Below are positions 16,854 through 24,757 of a stretch of DNA of 33,247 nt, one piece after another. The stretch lies in NCBI GenBank assembly GCA_019038645.1, contig JAHOYT010000088.1, positions 1 through 33,247 of the forward strand, read 5' to 3'. This DNA comes from Bacteroidales bacterium (GTDB lineage: Bacteria; Bacteroidota; Bacteroidia; Bacteroidales; UBA12077). Under the pieces are notes generated by a model. It searched no databases. It had not been told where the DNA came from and worked only from the letters and a program-made list of their open reading frames with translations. The position numbers and the translations under genes were made by a program. Every line of letters starts with the position of its first letter. Position 1 is the first letter of the stretch.

Positions 16854-18476
16854 ATGTCATTTAAAAATACATTTATGAACGGAGCCGAAAGCTTATTTAA
16901 GCCAGACTCCTTAACTCAAATTCAAAAAATTGTATTGCGCTTTGTTGTTGTAGGGCTTGTATTTTACGCCTTTGCAGTAATTGAGGGTATGATAATGCGA
17001 ATTTATGCCGTAGATCCTATATCATTTATTAGTACAGATCAATATTTTGCGATTCTTACGGCTCATCCTTTAGTAGGGATATTTGGTTCTACCTATGCTC
17101 TTGTGTTTGGTGCATTTCTTTTCCTTACACCATACTTAATGAAAAAACCATTATACAGTGTGAAACTGGCTAATTGGGCATTGATACTACTTACATCAGG
17201 AGTACTTCTTTTCTGGATAGCAGGATTTATTTCTCATTATGCACCATTATATACTTTATACTGGCCTTTACCAGCAGATTTTAGTCAGTTTAGTGTGTGG
17301 GGAGGTACATTTTTTATTTTAGGTATTGCTATCTTAATGGTGGGAACGTTGTTTTTCATTATTAATATTTTTAAAACCATTATATATACTCCTGAAGGTT
17401 GGGAAAAACAACCTGCAGCAGCGCTTTTGGGTTCTGCAATCGGTTATACTGGTTTAAGAAATATGTTACGTAAAAAAGAAAATAAAAAAGAACATCTCGT
17501 TCCTCTTCCTGTTGCTGCAATAGCACGAGGTACAGTTGATATGGTGTTAAATACAGGTATTATCTTATTTACCGGAGTGCTTATTCTGGTATTCATGTTA
17601 GGTAATATACTTGGTTTTGATTTAGAGGAAACAGCTGTTGATGCATTATTATATAAAAACTGGTTTTGGTGGGGTCTGGATTTAATAGCCGATGGTTTGG
17701 TACTTATATTTGTCGCCGGAACATGGTATTTGCTTGCAGTGATGATTACAGGCAAAAAATTATTTATGCAAAATATTGCAAGAGCAGCTTTGTTACTTGA
17801 ACTTGTTGTTTCATGGACAGTTTGGTCGCATCACTTATTATCAGATCAGGCACAACCTGCTGTATTAAAAGTTGTATCAGGAGAACTTGTTACAGCATTT
17901 GAGCTTATTACTCAAGGTTTAGCATTCTTTATTGTGCTAGCCACTTTATGGGCTGCCAGACCACTAAAAATGACAAACCCTTTAAAATTCTTATTGGGTG
18001 GCTTATTAGGATTTGCTTTAGCTGTACCGGCTGGTATTATGCAGGCAGATGTTGGTTTAAACCGAATCTTACATAATACCCAATGGATTATTGGTCCTCA
18101 TGTTCACGTAGCAATACTTGTTGGTTTAACCATGACATTGTACGCAGCAGTTTATATTTTATTCCCGATCGTTACTAACGGAGCAAAATTATATAGTCAA
18201 AAGCTGGCCAATATACATTTCTGGTTTCATCTATTTGGTGGAATTGGAATGGGTGCATTTATGGGTATGGCAGGACTAAATGGTATGTTACGAAGAACAC
18301 TTTATGTTGATGGTGAATTTAATACATATATGATATTAGCTGCATTATCAGGCTCTCTGCTTTTAATAGCATTTTTGGTTTTCTTTTACAATATAGTAAT
18401 GAGTCTTGGATTAAAAGGTGTAATTGGAATTTTTATGCCATCTAAACTAAAAACCAAAGAGTTACTACCAGAGTAA
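16854..18476 (+). CDS. non-canonical heme-copper oxidoreductase catalytic subunit (NO reductase-like, CuB His replaced by Asp)
   Basis: 540 residues, about 12-13 membrane helices. Heme ligands are present: H71 in LTAHPLVG, then H416 and H418 in GPHVHVAI, the last pair binding the high-spin and low-spin hemes. Two CuB histidines are H326 and H327 in WSHHLL. The first CuB ligand segment, normally WFFGHPEVY, reads WWGLDLIAD (272-280). By direct alignment D276 replaces the His and D280 replaces the cross-linked Tyr of A-type oxidases. E316 lies ten residues before the HH pair and could serve proton delivery. Established: heme-copper families with altered CuB ligands (eNOR, sNOR, gNOR, nNOR) have been proposed as NO reductases, and an eNOR was shown to reduce NO. 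I infer NO reduction fed by quinol. The exact subfamily needs a phylogeny. The gene is cotranscribed with subunit II and ends before a clear terminator. Confidence 0.82.
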   Translation: MSFKNTFMNGAESLFKPDSLTQIQKIVLRFVVVGLVFYAFAVIEGMIMRIYAVDPISFISTDQYFAILTAHPLVGIFGSTYALVFGAFLFLTPYLMKKPLYSVKLANWALILLTSGVLLFWIAGFISHYAPLYTLYWPLPADFSQFSVWGGTFFILGIAILMVGTLFFIINIFKTIIYTPEGWEKQPAAALLGSAIGYTGLRNMLRKKENKKEHLVPLPVAAIARGTVDMVLNTGIILFTGVLILVFMLGNILGFDLEETAVDALLYKNWFWWGLDLIADGLVLIFVAGTWYLLAVMITGKKLFMQNIARAALLLELVVSWTVWSHHLLSDQAQPAVLKVVSGELVTAFELITQGLAFFIVLATLWAARPLKMTNPLKFLLGGLLGFALAVPAGIMQADVGLNRILHNTQWIIGPHVHVAILVGLTMTLYAAVYILFPIVTNGAKLYSQKLANIHFWFHLFGGIGMGAFMGMAGLNGMLRRTLYVDGEFNTYMILAALSGSLLLIAFLVFFYNIVMSLGLKGVIGIFMPSKLKTKELLPE

Positions 18477-18505
18477 TTATAAATTATTATATATCAGGTT
18501 TGAAG

Positions 18506-18534
18506 GTCCGCTTAATTTAAAGCGGACTTTTTTT
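18506..18534 (+). terminator. intrinsic terminator of the heme-copper operon
   Basis: GTCCGCTT (18506-18513) pairs with AAGCGGAC (18520-18527) around a 6-base loop, followed by seven T. It lies 30 bases after the stop at 18476. Confidence 0.85.
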
Positions 18535-18569
18535 ATGTTATGATTTATTTTTTATCTCAACTAAATACT

Positions 18570-18577
18570 TATCTTTG
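18570..18577 (+). promoter_or_regulatory. -7 element of the ABC-F gene
   Basis: TATCTTTG matches TAnnTTTG and lies 37 bases before the ATG at 18615, just after the preceding terminator. The -33 box is weak. Confidence 0.5.
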
Positions 18578-18593
18578 CGGTCTTCAAAATTAA

Positions 18594-20228
<1,635 letters not shown>

Positions 20229-20247
20229 CCTAATAAAAAATGCATAT

Positions 20248-20280
20248 AAAAAACAGGAGTTTTATTATAATACAAAACTC
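20248..20280 (-). terminator. probable terminator of the CPBP gene
   Basis: GAGTTTT (20257-20263) pairs with AAAACTC (20274-20280) around a 10-base loop that includes the stop region of the minus-strand gene. On the minus strand a T-rich run follows (20254-20248). It lies between convergent genes and may serve both weakly. Confidence 0.45.
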
Positions 20281-20969
20281 ATAATCAGCCCTGGCAAATT
20301 CCCTGTCATATGGATTATTATTGCAGGTAAAATACTTTTATGTTTTTCCTGAAAATATCCGGCAACAAACCCCAATGTTGTTGCAAAAATAACTATTCTG
20401 AAAATAATTGGCCCGCTTGTATTACTGGTTAATAAAATTAAGTGTCCTAATCCGAAAAGTACGCCACTTAATAATACAGGCATACTAATAAAAAGATTTT
20501 TACTAATACGTATTCCTCTTAATTTTAAAGGCTCGAAGAAGTTCTGAGTAAAGCCCCTGAATAAAAATTCTTCGCAAATACTGGCATATAAAAATACAAA
20601 AAGAAAAAATTGTAATGGGTTAAAATCGGCAATTCCTGTATGGCCATTTCCTGATGGATCAATTTGTAATCCAAAAATTTTCAAAATTATTGTAACCAGA
20701 ATATGCGCAAATATGATTGCTGGTATTGCAATTAATATTCCGTAGATGTAATATTTGAACTTGACTTTTTGAAACGTAAATATTAAAATTCCTTTCTTAT
20801 GAAAAAGATAGATTGCAACTAATGATAGTAATAGCATTGTGGAGTGTGTAAGAAACGAGCCAGGTATGAATTCACTATCAATATGAAAAATACGGGGAGC
20901 AATAACGCCGGTTCCGAAAATAATTAGGCTTATTGCTATTCCAAAAATTAAATTTATAGATTTTTTCAT
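20265..20969 (-). CDS. CPBP family intramembrane protease-like protein
   Basis: 234 residues with about six to seven hydrophobic helices. The glutamate-protease signature of the CPBP/CAAX (Abi) family is complete: E133-E134-xxx-R138 in ICEEFLFRGF, H176 in FGLGHL and H220-xxx-N224 in IHMTGN. Established: the family includes eukaryotic Rce1 CAAX proteases and bacterial proteins with immunity or processing roles. Most bacterial members have no known substrate. It starts 8 bases after the stop of a 56-residue membrane protein on the same strand, so the two are probably cotranscribed, possibly with the TrmB-type regulator further upstream. No bacteriocin or quorum peptide gene is adjacent, so the substrate is unknown. 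Confidence 0.88.
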   Translation of the reverse strand: MKKSINLIFGIAISLIIFGTGVIAPRIFHIDSEFIPGSFLTHSTMLLLSLVAIYLFHKKGILIFTFQKVKFKYYIYGILIAIPAIIFAHILVTIILKIFGLQIDPSGNGHTGIADFNPLQFFLFVFLYASICEEFLFRGFTQNFFEPLKLRGIRISKNLFISMPVLLSGVLFGLGHLILLTSNTSGPIIFRIVIFATTLGFVAGYFQEKHKSILPAIIIHMTGNLPGLIMSFVL

Positions 20970-20977
20970 TTAAGTAT

Positions 20978-21148
20978 TTATTTTTTTAATAAACGTGTTA
21001 GTATAACTCCAATAGATATTCCCATTGCAAGAATAAACCAGAAACCTGCATCTGTTGGTTTAGAATCCGTTTCCGAATAAAAAACAAGGTATAAGCTAAA
21101 TGTGATAATAAAGGGTAAAATCACCCACATTTTTTTTCTATTTTTCAT
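20978..21148 (-). CDS. small two-helix membrane protein (56 residues)
   Basis: The minus strand reads from an ATG at 21148 to a TAA at 20978-20980. The product starts MKNRKKMWVILPF, has a hydrophobic helix at about 7-25, a short polar loop SETDSKPTDAG and a second helix at about 36-52, and ends in TRLLKK. Positive charges at both ends predict both termini in the cytoplasm. It stops 8 bases before the CPBP gene start and begins 53 bases after the TrmB-type regulator ends. I do not recognise it. Its position suggests a partner or substrate of the CPBP protein, but that is inference. There is no Shine-Dalgarno, as is usual in this window. Confidence 0.6.
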   Translation of the reverse strand: MKNRKKMWVILPFIITFSLYLVFYSETDSKPTDAGFWFILAMGISIGVILTRLLKK

Positions 21149-21201
21149 GATTGTTGTTCTTTTAGTTAGTAATAATTAAAAAATGGGTATATGATTAAAT
21201 A

Positions 21202-22035
21202 TCATTTGTAAAAAAGCTTTTCAAAACCTGGTATCGTGCTATTGAAAAAATACTTTTGTTTATCGAGTATTTTCTTTACTTCATTTTCAAATTCTGGTTT
21301 TTCTCTTGCTTGCAGAATTTTCATGATTGAAAATTCATGCATTCTGCCTGCATGTAATATACATGACATATAAGTGTTATTACTCCAGGTAGCCTGTATT
21401 ACCTTGTTTAAAGGATTGTCCATTAAAGCAATTAGATGTTCATTACCATCAATAACTAAATTTAATTGTTGGCTTTTCCAATATTCAAGGGCCTTTTTGC
21501 CTATTTCCGGTACAACAATATTTGCTCCTTTTATAGAGACCGGACTATAAGCTTCAATATATATATCCACTCCTCGATCAATCGCATTTTCAATTGAACC
21601 AATTACGTTTTCTAAAGCTTTAGGAAAAGCATCGATAACAGCAATTTTTGTACATTTATCCATCATTGTCCTGAATCGTTCAAAAACCAATAATACAGAG
21701 TCTATTGAATAGCTATTCTGATCTTCAGTATCAATACTTAGTTTTTTTAAAAGTTGCTTTGTGGATTTTGTTTTCTCAATAATGTTTCGTTCAAATAGAT
21801 TTAGAAATTCCTCTGCGTCAACAGCTTTGCAAATTTTATTTTTATTATCTTCAACAATAACTGCACCTTTAATTGACAATGCATCTATAGCTTTATAAAC
21901 ATTTGCTGTGGGTTTATTAATTTGTTTTCCAATTTTATATGCTGTAGCCGGGCGATTGGATAATAAATATAAATATACTTCAGCTTCAAGATTATTAAAT
22001 CCAATTTCGTTTAACTTGTTAATTAATTCATTCAT
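21202..22035 (-). CDS. TrmB-type transcriptional regulator
   Basis: 277 residues. Residues about 3-75 are a winged helix-turn-helix of the TrmB family: FNNLEAEVYLYLLSNRPATA followed by YKIGKQINKPTANVYKAIDAL, in which helix 3 is the recognition helix, then a wing ending IVEDNKNKICKAVD. A predicted coiled region (75-105) leads into a larger C-terminal effector domain containing KIAVIDAFPKALENVIGSI and RGVDIYIEAYSP, resembling the phospholipase-D-like region of TrmB-family proteins. Archaeal TrmB proteins sense sugars; bacterial relatives are poorly studied. It is divergent from the PerR-like gene with 151 bases between, and lies upstream of the small membrane protein and the CPBP gene on the same strand, which it may control. 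The effector is unknown. Confidence 0.8.
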   Translation of the reverse strand: MNELINKLNEIGFNNLEAEVYLYLLSNRPATAYKIGKQINKPTANVYKAIDALSIKGAVIVEDNKNKICKAVDAEEFLNLFERNIIEKTKSTKQLLKKLSIDTEDQNSYSIDSVLLVFERFRTMMDKCTKIAVIDAFPKALENVIGSIENAIDRGVDIYIEAYSPVSIKGANIVVPEIGKKALEYWKSQQLNLVIDGNEHLIALMDNPLNKVIQATWSNNTYMSCILHAGRMHEFSIMKILQAREKPEFENEVKKILDKQKYFFNSTIPGFEKLFYK

Positions 22036-22146
22036 AATTCATAAAAATAAAATATTACAAGTATAATATAAAACTACTACGAATACAAGCAATTTAATTG
22101 TTTAAATAAAATCAGACTTTCCATAAACAATTCTGAAACTTATCTG

Positions 22147-22177
22147 TTCTTAAGTAAGAATAGTTCTTAACTAAGAA
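22147..22177 (+). promoter_or_regulatory. tandem palindromic operator of the PerR-like gene
   Basis: Two 14-base near-palindromes, TTCTTAAGTAAGAA (22147-22160) and TTCTTAACTAAGAA (22164-22177), share TTCTTA/TAAGAA arms and start 17 bases apart. The second ends 9 bases before the ATG at 22187. Their place suggests autoregulation by the PerR-like protein and control of the peroxiredoxin downstream. The TrmB-type regulator is an alternative ligand. Confidence 0.6.
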
Positions 22178-22186
22178 GTTTTACTT

Positions 22187-22603
22187 ATGAATTTTAATGA
22201 AATAAGAGAAGTCTTAATGGAAAAAGGATTGAAAGTTACACCACAACGATTAGCTGTTTTAGGAGCGGTTATTGAATTAGGTAATCATCCTTCTGCCGAA
22301 AACGTGATAGAATTCATTAAAGTAAATCATCCGAATATAGCTGTTGGGACAGTATATAAAACTCTTGAAACTTATGTTGAACAAGGAATTATTAAGAAAG
22401 TAAAATCGGATAGAGACATTATGCGTTATGATGCTGTTTTAGATAAACACCATCATCTACATTGTATTGAATCCGACAGAATAGATGATTATTATGACGA
22501 TGACTTAAACAAAATGATAGAGGAGTATTTTAGAAAAAAAGAAATTAATAATTTCAAAATCAAGAATATCAAATTACAAATTGTAGGAAATTTTATAAAC
22601 TAA
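22187..22603 (+). CDS. Fur-family regulator, PerR-like, without structural zinc cysteines
   Basis: 138 residues. The N-terminal winged helix carries GLKVTPQRLAVLGAVIE and the recognition segment IAVGTVYKTLETYVEQG. Aligned with Bacillus PerR, the regulatory metal ligands are all present as H34, D82, H88, H90 and D101. Asp rather than Glu at the last position is the PerR-type choice linked to metal-catalysed peroxide sensing. The structural zinc site is missing: only C93 remains of the first CxxC (HLHCIESD), and the protein ends at GNFIN where the second CxxC would follow. Zinc-less PerR proteins are known, for example in Leptospira. The peroxiredoxin start is 24 bases downstream, forming a peroxide-response operon behind the tandem palindromes. 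Function is inferred from the ligands and neighbour. Confidence 0.87.
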   Translation: MNFNEIREVLMEKGLKVTPQRLAVLGAVIELGNHPSAENVIEFIKVNHPNIAVGTVYKTLETYVEQGIIKKVKSDRDIMRYDAVLDKHHHLHCIESDRIDDYYDDDLNKMIEEYFRKKEINNFKIKNIKLQIVGNFIN

Positions 22604-22627
22604 TATTAACACTAAATACAAATTAAA

Positions 22628-23356
22628 ATGGAAGAAAAACCAGAACAGCAAGAAGTAATTTCAATGCCACGTATTGGAGACCCTGCACCGCAATTTAAAG
22701 CAGTAACAACTCAGGGAGAAATTAATTTTCCGTCAGATTATAAAGGAAAATGGTCTATATTATTTAGTCACCCTGCAGATTTTACACCAGTTTGTACTTC
22801 AGAATTTATGACTTTTGCAAATATGGAAAAGCAATTTAATGAAGCAAATTGTGAGCTAATAGGTTTGTCAATTGATGGATTATATAGCCATATTGCTTGG
22901 TTGCGAACAATTAAGGAAAAAATAGAATATAAAGGAATGAAAGATATCGAAGTTAAGTTTCCTTTAATCGAAGATATCAAAATGGATGTTGCTAAGAAAT
23001 ATGGTATGATTCAACCTAACGAAGATAGCACCAAAGCAGTGAGAGCTGTATTTTTTGTTGATCCAAAAGGAATCATTCGTGCTATAATTTATTATCCATT
23101 AAGTTTGGGCCGTAATTTTGATGAGCTTTACAGAGCATTGATTGCTATGCAAACTTCAGATGAGTTTGGTGTTGCAACACCTGCAGACTGGCGTCCCGGC
23201 GATGATGTAATTGTTACTCCCGCAGGATCATGTGGAATGGCACAGGAACGTATGGAAAACGAAGATATCGATTGTAAAGACTGGTTCTTCTGTACAAAAA
23301 AGTTAGATAAAGACGAAGTCCTGAAAAAAGTCCTGAAAAAAGTCCTGAAAAAATAA
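22628..23356 (+). CDS. Prx6-type peroxiredoxin
   Basis: 242 residues, cytosolic. The peroxidatic cysteine is C56 in HPADFTPVCTSEF, with T53 and R139 (AVRAVFF) completing the active site. The C-terminal arm carries C216 and C222 in CKDWFFC, as in archaeal Prx6-like enzymes where this pair acts as resolving cysteines, plus C202. The enzyme reduces peroxides, probably using thioredoxin-like or glutaredoxin-like reductants. The PerR-like gene ends 24 bases upstream and a strong terminator lies 27 bases downstream, so the two form a compact operon. The first ATG is used here. A second in-frame ATG at 22664 (MPRIGDPAP) would remove an unusual 12-residue polar leader and is possible. The C-terminus ends in three VLKK units encoded by perfect 12-base repeats. 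Confidence 0.93.
   Translation: MEEKPEQQEVISMPRIGDPAPQFKAVTTQGEINFPSDYKGKWSILFSHPADFTPVCTSEFMTFANMEKQFNEANCELIGLSIDGLYSHIAWLRTIKEKIEYKGMKDIEVKFPLIEDIKMDVAKKYGMIQPNEDSTKAVRAVFFVDPKGIIRAIIYYPLSLGRNFDELYRALIAMQTSDEFGVATPADWRPGDDVIVTPAGSCGMAQERMENEDIDCKDWFFCTKKLDKDEVLKKVLKKVLKK
23318..23353 (+). repeat. three in-frame 12-base tandem repeats at the peroxiredoxin C-terminus
   Basis: GTCCTGAAAAAA occurs three times without a mismatch (23318-23329, 23330-23341, 23342-23353), encoding VLKK-VLKK-VLKK directly before the stop. The unit length keeps the frame, so copy-number changes would alter only tail length. The A6 tracts also make it slippage-prone. Confidence 0.9.
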
Positions 23357-23382
23357 TTTTTTAAAGAAAATTGTTCTAAAAG

Positions 23383-23413
23383 GAGAGTGTTTATTTTAAA
23401 CACTCTCTTTTTT
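23383..23413 (+). terminator. intrinsic terminator of the PerR-peroxiredoxin operon
   Basis: GAGAGTGTTTA pairs perfectly with TAAACACTCTC around a 3-base loop, then six T. The stem is 11 base pairs, the strongest terminator in the window. Confidence 0.92.
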
Positions 23414-23484
23414 ATTAAAAACCGATCAGAATTATAATAATTTTATATAAATTTACTATCCTTATTTTTAATACACAGCTTTAT

Positions 23485-24645
23485 ATGAAGAATATATCAC
23501 TCATAATTTCAACTATTACAATTGCAGCACTCATTTTGGTTTCATGTAATAACCAGCATAATAGCAGAAAAGAATCAATTGAAAAATACCATAAAACGCT
23601 GGATTCAAGCGGGTTTTCTGTTTATTTGGGTACTACTATATTGAAACAAAAGGTTTTTACAAATGTTATTACAGCCGATATTGAAACCGACGCAGTTACC
23701 AGCGAACCAGGAGTGGATGCTGCTGATGACCCGGCAATTTGGGTGAATATTGAGAATCCTGAAAAAAGCTTAATCCTTGGTACAAATAAAAAGGGTGGTG
23801 TTCATGTTTATGATTTGGATGGAAAAGAATTGCAATATGTTCGTGCCGGTTGTATTAATAATATCGACCTAAGAGATAATTTTATGTATGAAGATCAGGA
23901 TGTTGTGATAGTAGCCGGAAGTAACTGCAAATTAAATTCTATATCGCTTTTTTATATTGATAAATCAACTAATGAACTATCGGACACGATTTTGAATATA
24001 AAATCATCAGTTGATTTTGTATATGGTCTTTGCATGTACAAAAGTTCTGTAACAGACAAATATTACGTGTTTGTGAATGGAGAAGGAGGAGAGGTTGAGC
24101 AATGGGAATTGAACTCACAAGGCGGAGAATTAAACGCTGATCTTGTACGTAATTTTAAAGTTAGTAGTAAACCCGAAGGAATGGTCGCTAACGATGAAGA
24201 AGGTATTTTATACCTTGGAGTTGAAGAAGAAGGAATTTTAAAAATAAATGCAGAACCCGAATTTGAGTTTGAAACAATTTGGCTAGAAGGCAGTAACCCT
24301 ACTGATCGGTCACTTGTATCTTCCGATATTGAAGGATTGGGATTATACAAAACAAAAGAAAAAACTTATCTGATAGCTTCCAGCCAGGGAAATTTCTCTT
24401 TTGCAATTTTTGAAATTGGTGAAATAGATAATTACTTATTTAGTTTTGTTATTGACGATGGCGAAATTGACGGTGTTATTGAAACAGATGGTATTGAAGT
24501 TGTTAATTTCCCGTTTAATGAAAAGTTTCCGGAAGGTATGTTGGTAGTACAGGATGGCTATAATTTTAGTAACGATTCTTTAAGAAATCAGAATTTCAAA
24601 TATATTTCCTGGGAAAAAATTGAAGTATTACTAAACAATCAATAA
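23485..24645 (+). CDS. lipoprotein beta-propeller phytase
   Basis: 386 residues. The N-terminus is a lipoprotein signal with lipobox LVSC and C21 as the acylated residue, placing it in the outer membrane or periplasm. The body matches beta-propeller (BPP/3-phytase) enzymes: DDPAIWVN at 81-88, the NKKGGVHVYDLDGKELQYVRAG blade at 101-122, a SSDIEGLGLY stretch and NFPEGMLVVQDG-like strands near the end (PEGMLVVQDG). Acidic residues in these loops bind the calcium ions needed for hydrolysis of phytate to lower inositol phosphates. The role would be release of phosphate from organic phosphorus outside the cytoplasm. It stands alone between the peroxiredoxin terminator and the antiporter, with no visible Pho box. 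A TonB-dependent receptor, sometimes associated with phytases in this phylum, is not adjacent. Confidence 0.88.
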   Translation: MKNISLIISTITIAALILVSCNNQHNSRKESIEKYHKTLDSSGFSVYLGTTILKQKVFTNVITADIETDAVTSEPGVDAADDPAIWVNIENPEKSLILGTNKKGGVHVYDLDGKELQYVRAGCINNIDLRDNFMYEDQDVVIVAGSNCKLNSISLFYIDKSTNELSDTILNIKSSVDFVYGLCMYKSSVTDKYYVFVNGEGGEVEQWELNSQGGELNADLVRNFKVSSKPEGMVANDEEGILYLGVEEEGILKINAEPEFEFETIWLEGSNPTDRSLVSSDIEGLGLYKTKEKTYLIASSQGNFSFAIFEIGEIDNYLFSFVIDDGEIDGVIETDGIEVVNFPFNEKFPEGMLVVQDGYNFSNDSLRNQNFKYISWEKIEVLLNNQ

Positions 24646-24757
24646 TTCATACTTGTTTATTAAGTTGTAAATTAGAAAGATTTCTTAATTATTTTATTTA
24701 ATAATTTGATTTAGTTCTATTTTTAATCTATTTTGAGAATAATTAGCAGAAGTACTT

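Noticed and set aside
16261-18476. Ordinary cytochrome c oxidase subunits I and II
   Set aside because: One CuB histidine, the HPEVY tyrosine and all CuA Cys/His ligands are missing.
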